The notes beneath the pieces are model-generated. The model did not search any database. It saw nothing but the letters and a program-made list of their open reading frames with translations, and was not told the DNA's origin. The position numbers and the translations under genes were made by a program. Below, piece by piece: positions 1 to 5,665 of a stretch of DNA of 6,227 nt. Origin of the DNA: Sedimenticola sp. (GTDB taxonomy: Bacteria; Pseudomonadota; Gammaproteobacteria; Chromatiales; Chromatiaceae). The stretch's first letter is position 1. Each line of letters begins with the position of its first letter. Location: assembly GCA_027038775.1 (NCBI GenBank), contig JALWGP010000420.1, positions 1 to 6,227 on the forward strand. The letters are read 5' to 3'.

Positions 1-291
1 CGGATCTACTGCGCCCACGAGTACACCCTGGCCAACATCGGCTTCGCCAGGTGGGTGGAACCGGAGAACAGGGCCCTGCTGGAGCGGGAGGCGCGAGAGA
101 AGGAGAAACGGGCTCGCGGCGAGCCCACCGTGCCCTCCCCCCTGGAACTGGAGCTGGCCACCAACCCCTTCCTGCGCACCGGGGAGCCCATCGTGATCGA
201 GGCGGCACGGCGGTGGGCCGGCAGGCCGCTTGCGGGGCACCGGGAGGTGTTCCGGGCGTTGAGGGAATGGAAGGACCGGGACTATGACTGA
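1..291 (+). CDS. gloB: Hydroxyacylglutathione hydrolase (glyoxalase II), C-terminal part, 5' truncated
   Basis: The frame is open from the first base to a TGA at 289-291, giving 96 residues; the start lies outside the window. The visible peptide begins with CAHEYTLANIGFARWVEP, which matches the end of the metallo-beta-lactamase core of glyoxalase II; the His of the HEYT motif is a dinuclear-metal ligand in this family. It is followed by the HAGH C-terminal domain, with TVPSPLELELATNPFLR as the recognisable glutathione-site region. The enzyme is cytosolic and hydrolyses S-D-lactoylglutathione to D-lactate and glutathione, the second step of methylglyoxal detoxification. It converges on the minus-strand gene ending at 321, with 29 bp between the stops, and has no visible functional link to the sox genes. 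The N-terminal metal motif (THxHxDH) cannot be checked here. Confidence 0.9.
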   Translation, partial: RIYCAHEYTLANIGFARWVEPENRALLEREAREKEKRARGEPTVPSPLELELATNPFLRTGEPIVIEAARRWAGRPLAGHREVFRALREWKDRDYD

Positions 292-297
292 GTTCGG

Positions 298-324
298 AGT
301 TCGGCCCGGGGGCGGGCCTCCTAC
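298..324 (-). repeat. GTAG-headed REP-like palindrome between convergent genes
   Basis: Read on the minus strand, the element starts GTAGGAGGCC and contains a perfect 6-bp stem (plus-strand GGCCCG at 303-308, CGGGCC at 313-318, loop GGGG), ending in CCGAACT. A nearly identical copy lies at 5851-5876. A GTAG (or GGAG) head followed by a GC-rich palindrome is the known layout of REP elements mobilised by REP-associated tyrosine transposases (RAYTs). It fills the gap between the gloB stop and the convergent pterin-synthase-like gene, and the TAG of its head is that gene's stop codon. No T-run follows the stem on either strand, so it is not a classical intrinsic terminator; it may stabilise 3' ends or attenuate read-through. 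A tandem AGTTCGG duplication (291-297 and 298-304) sits at its tail. Confidence 0.7.
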
Positions 325-1160
325 GGGGTTTCGCTGATGGCTCCCTTGCCGATCCCCTCGAAGGCGCGCACCTGGAAGCGGCTTTCCGGGTGTTCCCGTT
401 CCAGCCGTTCACGGACGTGGCGGGCGATGTTCTCCACCGTGGACTCGGTGTCGATGAGGTAGCAGCGTTCGGCGGGCAGCTCCAGCTCGAAGCGTCCCTG
501 TTCCGCCTCGTAAGCGAAGCGGAAGTGGGTCTGTTCGCCGTGGCGGGTGATGGCCGCCAGGTCCGTCCCGGTGCCGATGTAAATGTCCCGGAAGCGTTCG
601 GCCCAGAGCGCCTCCAGGTCGGGAGCGCGGCGGCCGTCGCGCAGGATCTCGATGCGCGAGCGGTGGCCATGGGCGATGCGCTGGCAGTTGCCGCAGTGGC
701 CCTTGAGACCATGGCTGTAGCAGTACCAGGCGCCGTCGATCTCCTCGCCGTGGAGGCGCAGGCGCACTCGTTCCACGTTGCCCGGCAGGCGCGGTGCCAG
801 CAGGGCGCGGATGGCGTCGGCCACCGTCTCCTCGGTGACGGCCTCGCCGGTCACGAACTGCACCGACTCCGCCGGCCCCCGGTGGCGGACCAGCCCTCCG
901 CCCTCGGTGCGGAAGCGGATCTCGTCGTCCCCGGTGGAGAGGGCGGGATGGTCGGCGGGCACCAGCAGCCGGTGGTCGAAGTGCTCGTCCACCAGCGACT
1001 TCACCTGGCGCTTCACGTCGCCGAAGTCGAGGACCATCCCCTGTTCGTCCAGTCCTCCCTCCAGCACGATGTCCAGCCACCAGCTCTCGCCCACCAGTCC
1101 GCGCCGGGGGTGGAGAAAGGAGAAGTCCAGGACGGTGAGCTGTTGGACGAAGAGCTTCAT
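321..1160 (-). CDS. Tandem-domain 6-pyruvoyl/6-carboxy-tetrahydropterin synthase-like protein
   Basis: The protein has 279 residues, about twice a single QueD/PTPS domain. The N-terminal half carries the family element LDFGDVKR (44-51) followed by DEHFDHRLL (58-66), and the typical end of the fold (TEETVADAI about 109-117, then GEE at 138-140). At the usual HGH zinc-site position it reads GES (24-26), so its metal site looks lost. The C-terminal half has a good zinc/catalytic region: His150, C156-x-x-C159, and H164-G-H166, then STVENIARHV (240-249) and Glu268. It lacks a DFG..LDH segment. It is therefore probably a fused T-fold enzyme acting on a pterin intermediate (queuosine or a related pterin pathway); the substrate is not deducible. 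The TAG stop lies inside a REP-like element. No Shine-Dalgarno is visible before the ATG. It is separated from soxB by a terminator, so it is probably not part of the sox operon. Confidence 0.8.
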   Translation of the reverse strand: MKLFVQQLTVLDFSFLHPRRGLVGESWWLDIVLEGGLDEQGMVLDFGDVKRQVKSLVDEHFDHRLLVPADHPALSTGDDEIRFRTEGGGLVRHRGPAESVQFVTGEAVTEETVADAIRALLAPRLPGNVERVRLRLHGEEIDGAWYCYSHGLKGHCGNCQRIAHGHRSRIEILRDGRRAPDLEALWAERFRDIYIGTGTDLAAITRHGEQTHFRFAYEAEQGRFELELPAERCYLIDTESTVENIARHVRERLEREHPESRFQVRAFEGIGKGAISETP

Positions 1161-1169
1161 GGGCCGACA

Positions 1170-1175
1170 ATGATA
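1170..1175 (-). promoter_or_regulatory. Possible -10 box just before the pterin-synthase-like gene
   Basis: The minus strand reads TATCAT nine bases before the ATG at 1160, which matches TATAAT in five of six positions. A start of transcription 6-7 bases downstream would fall almost on the ATG and give a leaderless or near-leaderless mRNA, in keeping with the absence of a Shine-Dalgarno sequence. No convincing -35 hexamer is present at 16-18 bp spacing, where the terminator stem lies. This is a weak, context-based call. Confidence 0.25.
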
Positions 1176-1186
1176 CCCGCGGCGGC

Positions 1187-1213
1187 AAAAAAAAGCGCCC
1201 GCAGGGGGCGCTT
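1187..1213 (-). terminator. Intrinsic terminator of the sox transcript
   Basis: On the minus strand an 8-bp perfect stem, AAGCGCCC with GGGCGCTT (plus-strand arms 1206-1213 and 1193-1200), encloses a 5-nt loop. The T-run is eight bases long (1194 down to 1187), its first two bases closing the base of the stem. It begins 38 nt past the soxB stop codon, the expected place for a Rho-independent terminator, and lies upstream of the next minus-strand gene, dividing the two transcription units. The A-run on the other side of the stem is too short to make it equally good for plus-strand transcripts, and none is expected here. Confidence 0.9.
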
Positions 1214-1251
1214 GAATCCCGAAGGAGGGGAGGGATAAAGGGGTCGAAAGT

Positions 1252-3018
1252 TCAGCTGCCCAGGCCGGGGTTGCCTTTCACGCCCACCAGCCGGGGTGTG
1301 TTGAGCTTCTTGATCTTCACCGTGCCCTGGCGCTCCAGGTACTCGGAGACCACTTCCCAGATGGGGCGGCCCGGTGACTTGGAGCCCACGGTGGCCCAGC
1401 CTGCGACGATGTATTTCTTGTCCGGTTCGATGGGCGTGCCGTCGTCCAGCTGCATGTTGCTGATGCGCCTGCCCATGGTCTCGGTGGGGTTGCAGACGTA
1501 GTCCAGGCCGCCCACGCGCACCATGTCGCCACCCTGCTGGTAGTAGGGGTCCGGGTTGAAGAGGTTGTCGCAGACGTCTTCCAGGATGTCCTTGATGTCC
1601 TTTCCGGTCATCTCGCGGCGGTAGGTCTCGGGGTAGGTGATGCAGGTCTGGTCCATGACGTGGTCCATGGTGATCTCCTGTCCCGGCAGCACCGTGGTGC
1701 CCCAGCGGAAGCCCGGCGAGAGGGAGACCTGGGCGTCCTTCACTTCGCGCAGGGCGTCGCAGATGATCTGGTCGAAGGTGCCGTTGAAGTTGCCGCGACG
1801 GTAGAGGGTCTCCTCGGCCACCGCCAGCTTGCGCTCCAGCTTCTCCTTGTAGGGGGCGCGCACCTTGTCGATGTAGGCCTGCATCTCGGCGTCGGCGGGC
1901 AGCAGGTTGGCGAACACCGGAACCAGGCGGTAGCGGTAATCCTTGAGGCGGCCCTTGCTCACCTCCAGGTCCATGACGCCCAGAAACTTGCCGTTGGAAC
2001 CGGCGTTGGTGACCAGGGTCTTGCCGCCCCTGTTGCTCACCAGCATGGGCGCGGGCACGCCGTCGTGGGTGTGGCCGCCGAAGATGACGTCGATGCCGCT
2101 CACGCGGGAGGCCATCTTCAGGTCCACGTCCATGCCGTTGTGGGAGAGCACCACCACCAGGTCGGGCTTCTCCGTCTCGCGCACCCGGTTGACGATGGAC
2201 TGCATGCGCTCGTCCTGGATGCCGAAGGTCCAGTCGGGGATGAAGCGCTGGGGGTTAGCGATGGGCGTGTAGGGGAAGGCCTGGCCGATGACGGCCACCT
2301 TCATGCCGCCCACCACCTTGATCGTGTAGGGCTTGAAGGCGAGGCCACTGTCCTCATCGAAGCCTTCGAAGTCGGCGAAGCGGTAGTCGAAAAGGGCGTC
2401 CTCGTTGACGCTCACGTTCTGGGCCACGAACTCGCCCTTGAACTCGCCGATGTTGGCGATCACCTCCTTGTCCAGGTAGGTGAACTCCCAGTGGCCGGTC
2501 ATCACGTCTACACCCAGCAGGTTGCAGGCACCCACCATGTCCCGGCCACGGGTCCAGTAGGCGGTGCCGGAGCCCTGCCAGGTGTCGCCGCCGTCCAGCA
2601 GCAGGGTGTTGCCGTCGCCGCGCTCGGCGCGCAGGCGCTTGACCAGGGTGGCCAGGTGCGCAAAGCCGCCCACCTTGCCGTACTTGCGGGCCAGCTCGTC
2701 GAAATCGAGGTAGGTGAAGGCGTGGGCCTCGATGGAGCCTGGCTCCAGGCCGTAGTGTTTCAGAAACTGCTTGCCTACCAGGTGAGGCGGCCGCCCTTTC
2801 GCTGCGCCGACGCCCAGGTTGACGCTGGGCTCCCGGAAATAGATGGGGTTGAGCTGGGCATGACAGTCGGTCATGTGCAGCAGGGTGAGATTGCCGAACC
2901 GGGGGATCTCGTAGAGATCAGACGGCTTGCGGGCCGCCGAGAAGGCCGAAGCGGGCAACAGGCCGGCAGCTCCGGCCAGGCCCAGCAGCCGGAGAAATTC
3001 TCGTCTCGATAGGCTCAT
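1252..3018 (-). CDS. soxB: Thiosulfohydrolase SoxB, Tat-exported dinuclear metalloenzyme
   Basis: SoxB hydrolyses the sulfonate from SoxY-cysteine S-thiosulfonate, releasing sulfate in the periplasm. The 588-residue product has the usual family length. The N terminus has a Tat signal (SRREFLRLLG, residues 4-13, then a hydrophobic stretch ending near residue 29), fitting export of a folded metalloprotein. The metallophosphatase (5'-nucleotidase-like) domain shows its metal motifs in order: D51-C-H53, GGD145TWQG, GH176WEF in place of the common GNHE (as is typical of SoxB), SH293NG, and GGH316TH318D. The C-terminal 5'-nucleotidase-type domain follows (FDQIICDALREV about 415-426; PYYQQGGDMVRVGG 491-504). 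It is the last gene of the sox series, 117 nt after soxZ across a hairpin-rich gap, and is followed by a strong terminator. The Shine-Dalgarno is weak (GGA about 10 nt before ATG), so it could be expressed at a different level from soxXAKYZ. Confidence 0.97.
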   Translation of the reverse strand: MSLSRREFLRLLGLAGAAGLLPASAFSAARKPSDLYEIPRFGNLTLLHMTDCHAQLNPIYFREPSVNLGVGAAKGRPPHLVGKQFLKHYGLEPGSIEAHAFTYLDFDELARKYGKVGGFAHLATLVKRLRAERGDGNTLLLDGGDTWQGSGTAYWTRGRDMVGACNLLGVDVMTGHWEFTYLDKEVIANIGEFKGEFVAQNVSVNEDALFDYRFADFEGFDEDSGLAFKPYTIKVVGGMKVAVIGQAFPYTPIANPQRFIPDWTFGIQDERMQSIVNRVRETEKPDLVVVLSHNGMDVDLKMASRVSGIDVIFGGHTHDGVPAPMLVSNRGGKTLVTNAGSNGKFLGVMDLEVSKGRLKDYRYRLVPVFANLLPADAEMQAYIDKVRAPYKEKLERKLAVAEETLYRRGNFNGTFDQIICDALREVKDAQVSLSPGFRWGTTVLPGQEITMDHVMDQTCITYPETYRREMTGKDIKDILEDVCDNLFNPDPYYQQGGDMVRVGGLDYVCNPTETMGRRISNMQLDDGTPIEPDKKYIVAGWATVGSKSPGRPIWEVVSEYLERQGTVKIKKLNTPRLVGVKGNPGLGS

Positions 3019-3058
3019 GACTTGGAATCCGGTAGTGTGGTGATGCGGGAATCGGGAA

Positions 3059-3094
3059 CGGGGCGGGAGCGCCCCGCCACCCGATGGAGTCGGG
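3059..3094. repeat. GC-rich hairpins in the soxZ-soxB gap, soxB-proximal pair
   Basis: Two adjacent inverted repeats are visible. One is a 7-bp stem, CGGGGCG (3059-3065) with CGCCCCG (3070-3076), loop GGAG. The other is a 5-bp stem, CCCGA (3080-3084) with TCGGG (3090-3094), loop TGGAG. In the minus-strand sox mRNA they fall 41-76 nt before the soxB start codon. No T-run follows either stem, so they are more likely RNA-stability or processing structures, or the remains of an intergenic palindromic repeat, than terminators. Confidence 0.6.
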
Positions 3095-3096
3095 CA

Positions 3097-3137
3097 TCCT
3101 TCCCCCGCGCCGGGCGGGAGAAGGAGGGCGCCTCCTT
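3097..3137. repeat. Overlapping, mutually exclusive hairpins at the soxZ stop codon
   Basis: A long imperfect stem pairs 3097-3108 (TCCTTCCCCCGC) with 3114-3125 (GCGGGAGAAGGA) around a GCCGG loop: 12 positions with one C/A mismatch. A second, perfect 7-bp stem pairs AAGGAGG (3121-3127) with CCTCCTT (3131-3137) and includes the first bases of the soxZ stop region. Both stems use 3121-3125, so the mRNA can form one or the other. No T-run follows in the sense direction. The layout resembles intergenic palindromic repeats of the CCTTCTCCCGC type seen in many GC-rich proteobacteria; that resemblance is recalled, not tested. Confidence 0.65.
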
Positions 3138-3450
3138 AGCGGATCTTCGCCGTGATGGAGTCGCCCTGGCCCTTGTTGTCCTTCCAGCTCAGTTCAACGG
3201 TGTCGCCTTTCTTGCCACCCTTGAACTTGAAGGCCAGGTAGGGGTTCTTGGAGACGGAGGCGCCCCACTCGCAGTTGAGCACCACCTTGCCGTTGTGCTT
3301 GCACACCACCTCCTGGATGAAGTGGGCGGGGATCAGCTTGCCAGTCTTCTTGTTCTTGCGCAGGCCGGTCTCCATGGGGTGGGTGATGAGGGATTTGACG
3401 GTGGTGATGCCGTCTTTGCTCTTTGCTCGAATCTTGATCGTCTTTGCCAT
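3136..3450 (-). CDS. soxZ: SoxZ, partner subunit of the SoxYZ sulfur carrier
   Basis: The 104-residue product has the normal SoxZ length and no signal peptide; it is exported by piggy-back with Tat-borne SoxY. SoxZ is an immunoglobulin-like beta-sandwich that binds SoxY and presents its swinging C-terminal arm to SoxXA and SoxB. Family signatures are visible: HPMETGLRK (24-32), GKLIPAHFI (37-45), VVCKHNG (48-54), and SVSKNPYLAFKFKG (65-78). Cys50 sits at a position where other SoxZ proteins also carry cysteine; Cys60 is a second one whose conservation I cannot judge. The start follows the soxY stop by 23 nt with an upstream GAGGA, so the two genes are co-transcribed and probably translated in balance. 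The TAA stop lies within a hairpin. Confidence 0.95.
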   Translation of the reverse strand: MAKTIKIRAKSKDGITTVKSLITHPMETGLRKNKKTGKLIPAHFIQEVVCKHNGKVVLNCEWGASVSKNPYLAFKFKGGKKGDTVELSWKDNKGQGDSITAKIR

Positions 3451-3473
3451 CTTGTTGTCCTCGCTCCTCGTGA

Positions 3474-3950
3474 TCAGCCGCCGCAGCCGCCGATGGTTAC
3501 CTTCACGCCTTTGCGTGCGGAGTAGAGTTTGCCGCCGGCCTTGACCACGGCCACCACGTCACCCGTCTTGCCCATCTTCACGCGGGTGGAGACATCGGGC
3601 AGGGTGCCCTTGGGCAGGTGGAAGATGGCGGACAGGGGGTTGGCGTTCTTCTCCACCAGCAGCGCGATGGTGTCCACGCCATCCAGGTTCGCCACGATGG
3701 AGACGGGCACCACGGCGCCGTTCTCGGCGATGTCGGGTGCCTTGATGGTGATCTTGTCGGAAGGCGTGGTGGTGGGGTTGCCAACGGCGGCGCTGATGGC
3801 CTTGTCGATGGCCTTGGCATCGAAGGCGCTCTGGTTCCATGCGGCCAGCACGGTGCCAGGCGTCAGGAGGCCCGCGCCGACGGCGAAGCCCACGGTGGTG
3901 GCGGCCACGGAACCCTTGAGGAACACGCGGCGTTTCTGATCGAGTTTCAT
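3474..3950 (-). CDS. soxY: SoxY, covalent sulfur-carrier subunit with C-terminal GGCGG
   Basis: The 158-residue product ends in IGGCGG; Cys156 in this flexible arm is where thiosulfate and all later sulfur intermediates are covalently held. The N terminus is a Tat signal (KRRVFLKG, residues 6-13, hydrophobic 14-31, probable cleavage near VLA-A at 36), through which the SoxYZ complex reaches the periplasm. The mature part has the small beta-sandwich typical of SoxY (for example SDKITIKAPDIAENGAVVPV, 64-83). The ATG at 3950 is supported by GAAGGAG about 10 nt upstream. It lies 44 nt after soxK and 23 nt before soxZ. The intact GGCGG terminus shows a functional carrier rather than a degenerate paralogue. 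Confidence 0.96.
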   Translation of the reverse strand: MKLDQKRRVFLKGSVAATTVGFAVGAGLLTPGTVLAAWNQSAFDAKAIDKAISAAVGNPTTTPSDKITIKAPDIAENGAVVPVSIVANLDGVDTIALLVEKNANPLSAIFHLPKGTLPDVSTRVKMGKTGDVVAVVKAGGKLYSARKGVKVTIGGCGG

Positions 3951-3994
3951 GATTCTTGATCTCCTTCAGGTTTGTCTGTCTGAATGATTCCGGT

Positions 3995-4336
3995 TCACAG
4001 GCCGTAGAGGTGAGGACCCGCGTCCTTCTCGGCCATCGCCTGCTTGTAGCCCATCTCGGCCTGGAACTCTGCGATTTTCAGCAATTTCAGCGCCTTTTCA
4101 TAGTCACCCGCCTTGGCGGCCTCGATGGCCTTGGGCAGGTACTTCTTCTTGGACTTCTTCCAGCGGATGTCACGCCATTCGCCGTCCACGGAGGCCGCCT
4201 TCTTCACGGCCGCCTGGGTACGGGCCAGGGCCGCCTCGTACTGCTCCTTCAGGGTCATGGGCTTTTCCGGAGTGGTGGCGTTGCAGCCCGCGATGAGCAG
4301 GGCCAGGCCGATCGAAACGATACTCTTCTTCATCAT
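3995..4336 (-). CDS. soxK: SoxK (SAXB-type SoxAX-binding protein), predicted lipoprotein
   Basis: This 113-residue product has a lipoprotein signal with lipobox L14-I-A-G-C18, so the mature protein would be lipid-anchored and periplasm-facing. After cleavage it is a small, Lys- and Ala-rich, probably helical protein; KAGDYEKALKLLKIAEFQAE and the following GYKQAMAEKDAGPH (about residues 76-110) are typical of the SoxK family, which binds SoxXA and raises its activity in green and purple sulfur bacteria. Its place directly after soxA supports this. The start is 12 nt past the soxA stop; the sequence TAAGGGAGAGG joins the soxA stop to the ribosome-binding site, suggesting translational coupling. 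Two ATG codons stand in tandem (4336 and 4333) and the choice makes no difference to the mature protein. The family call is from sequence pattern and context, not a database match. Confidence 0.85.
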   Translation of the reverse strand: MMKKSIVSIGLALLIAGCNATTPEKPMTLKEQYEAALARTQAAVKKAASVDGEWRDIRWKKSKKKYLPKAIEAAKAGDYEKALKLLKIAEFQAEMGYKQAMAEKDAGPHLYGL

Positions 4337-4348
4337 GGGTCCTCTCCC

Positions 4349-5203
4349 TTACTCGCGATAGCCGGGGGCGTTGATGGTCAGCCCGTTGGACATGTACTGG
4401 TGGAAGAACTCCAGGTTGCGGTACTGCTCGCTCTGGGCCGGGAACGGACGGGCACGCACCTGTTTGTTGCAGCCACCGTAACGGCGGTGCAGGGTGCCGA
4501 GGCCGTCGCCGCTCTTGCTCTTCTTCTCCCACTTGGCACGGAAAACGGGGAAGTGGGTCACGTGGCCCAACGCCGGGCTGAGCAGGTTTCCGCGGATGAA
4601 GTGGCCGGGGTACTTCACGTGGCAGTCGGCGCAGGCCATGTTGAGCTGACCCCGCTTGGCGTAGAAGAAGTGCTTGCCCTTCTCGTAGGCTTCCAGGGCC
4701 TTGGGATCGTTCGGGATCTTCACGTCGATCTTCTGGCCCCGGGCCTCGTAGCCGAGGTAGGCGCTGAGCCAGGCGATGGGGCCCTTCTTCCACTTGAAAG
4801 GTTTTTCACCGTTCTTCTTCCGACAATCGTTGATGGCCAACTCCAGGGTGACCACCTGCTGGCGCTCCGCATCCCACCGGGGGTATTTCACGCGCACCTT
4901 GGAGGGATCCTTGCCGAAACAGTCAGCAAAGCGCTTGCCGTTCTTGAAGGGTTTCTCCCAGATCTCGCGGCCCTTGTCCACGAACTCCTCGTAAGGGGGG
5001 AACTCCTCCATGGCTTCCCACTGGAGCCGCTTGCTGGCATCCAGGGCATAGACGCCGTTGCCGAACTCGTCGAGCTGGAGGCCCGGGAATTTCTGCTCGA
5101 AGTAGGTGCGGAACTTCTCCAGGTCTTCCTTGGGCCCGGACACGGCCTGTGTCGACACTGCCACCAGACCGGCGGAAAGCAACAGGGTTGCGATCTTTCT
5201 CAT
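4349..5203 (-). CDS. soxA: SoxA, c-type cytochrome subunit of L-cysteine S-thiosulfotransferase SoxXA
   Basis: SoxA is the catalytic cytochrome subunit that forms the disulfide-type bond between thiosulfate and SoxY. The 284-residue product starts with a Sec signal (hydrophobic 6-19, cleavage near residue 22). It has one haem site, C191-A-D-C194-H195, and the active-site cysteine region RRYGGC245NKQVRARPF, followed by SEQYRNLEFF (258-267), as in the family where this Cys (persulfide-modified in characterised SoxA) ligates the haem. The N-terminal domain, where dihaem SoxA proteins carry a second CxxCH, has only C95 and C127, probably a disulfide, so this is the monohaem type. The ATG is preceded by GAGGAG about 10 nt upstream. 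It follows soxX by 27 nt and leads directly into soxK. Confidence 0.97.
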   Translation of the reverse strand: MRKIATLLLSAGLVAVSTQAVSGPKEDLEKFRTYFEQKFPGLQLDEFGNGVYALDASKRLQWEAMEEFPPYEEFVDKGREIWEKPFKNGKRFADCFGKDPSKVRVKYPRWDAERQQVVTLELAINDCRKKNGEKPFKWKKGPIAWLSAYLGYEARGQKIDVKIPNDPKALEAYEKGKHFFYAKRGQLNMACADCHVKYPGHFIRGNLLSPALGHVTHFPVFRAKWEKKSKSGDGLGTLHRRYGGCNKQVRARPFPAQSEQYRNLEFFHQYMSNGLTINAPGYRE

Positions 5204-5230
5204 GATTTCTCTCCTCTTGCGTCCGGTGGA

Positions 5231-5596
5231 TCAAAGGCTGTGGATGAATTCGGTGACCAGGTCAATCTCCTTCTCGGAGAGGATCCGGTGCGGGCCGAAC
5301 GGCGGCATGATGGTGCGCGGGTTGTTCTTCCTGGCGTCCCAGATCTGGGCGCGCAGCTTGGCCTTGTCGGGGAAGCGGTGCTTCATGGCCAGCAAGGGGG
5401 GAGCGATGTTCCCCGCAAGAGTGCCGCCCTCGATCTGGTGGCAGGCCAGGCAGTTGCCCTTCTTGCGGTCGAAGGCGATCTTCTTTCCGGCGGAAACGGG
5501 ATCTTCCGCGGCGGATGCCTGTGCGGTGATCACCAGTCCTGCAGCCAGGAGCAAGGATCCCGCCAGCCCGGAAAACCTGTGGTTGTTGCTCGTCAT
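5231..5596 (-). CDS. soxX: SoxX, monohaem cytochrome c subunit of SoxXA
   Basis: SoxX accepts electrons from SoxA during thiosulfate coupling to SoxY and passes them to a small cytochrome c. I chose the ATG at 5596 (121 residues) because GGAGG lies 5 nt upstream and a proper Sec signal follows at once (hydrophobic 11-25, cleavage after ASAA at 30). The reading frame stays open to ATG codons at 5683 and 5737, but these lack a good ribosome-binding site and would bury the signal peptide. Haem site: C49-L-A-C52-H53 in the context GNCLACHQIEGG; the probable axial Met is M97 in RTIMPPFG, and the helix ending LVTEFIHSL closes a class I cytochrome c fold. It is the first gene of the sox operon, with all likely control sequences upstream of it. 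Confidence 0.95.
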   Translation of the reverse strand: MTSNNHRFSGLAGSLLLAAGLVITAQASAAEDPVSAGKKIAFDRKKGNCLACHQIEGGTLAGNIAPPLLAMKHRFPDKAKLRAQIWDARKNNPRTIMPPFGPHRILSEKEIDLVTEFIHSL

Positions 5597-5601
5597 TACA
5601 T

Positions 5602-5606
5602 CCTCC
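5602..5606 (-). promoter_or_regulatory. soxX ribosome-binding site
   Basis: The minus strand reads GGAGG five bases before the ATG at 5596. It decides the start against in-frame upstream ATGs. A second ATG (5601, out of frame, stopped at once by TAA) overlaps the spacer, giving ATGTAATG directly before the gene. Confidence 0.85.
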
Positions 5607-5618
5607 AGGGATTGAAGT

Positions 5619-5665
5619 CGTGTGCCGCCTTCGGTGGGCATGGGCCTGGCGAAGCATGGCACACG
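5619..5665 (-). promoter_or_regulatory. Long hairpin in the soxX leader
   Basis: An 8-bp perfect inverted repeat, CGTGTGCC (5619-5626) with GGCACACG (5658-5665), continues after a small internal loop into a further 5-bp stem, CTTCG (5629-5633) with CGAAG (5650-5654). The total is 13 pairs around a 16-nt apical region. It starts 12 nt upstream of the Shine-Dalgarno and does not cover it, and it lies downstream of the best promoter candidate, so it would be in the 5' untranslated mRNA. It could stabilise the message or be a regulator's target; alternatively the 8-bp arms could be a DNA operator with a wide gap. No T-run follows, so it is not a terminator. Confidence 0.55.

Noticed and set aside
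298..324. Palindrome as an intrinsic terminator for gloB or the convergent gene
   Set aside because: The stem is good but no T-run follows on either strand; the near-identical second copy makes a REP-type repeat the better explanation.
390..1238. Open reading frame of 282 codons on the plus strand over the pterin-synthase-like gene
   Set aside because: The minus-strand protein has clear QueD/PTPS motifs; the plus-strand frame is a shadow and runs through the sox terminator.
1660..3012. Open reading frame of 450 codons on the plus strand, antisense to soxB
   Set aside because: Same reasons: it mirrors soxB codon bias and has no recognisable domain or ribosome-binding site.
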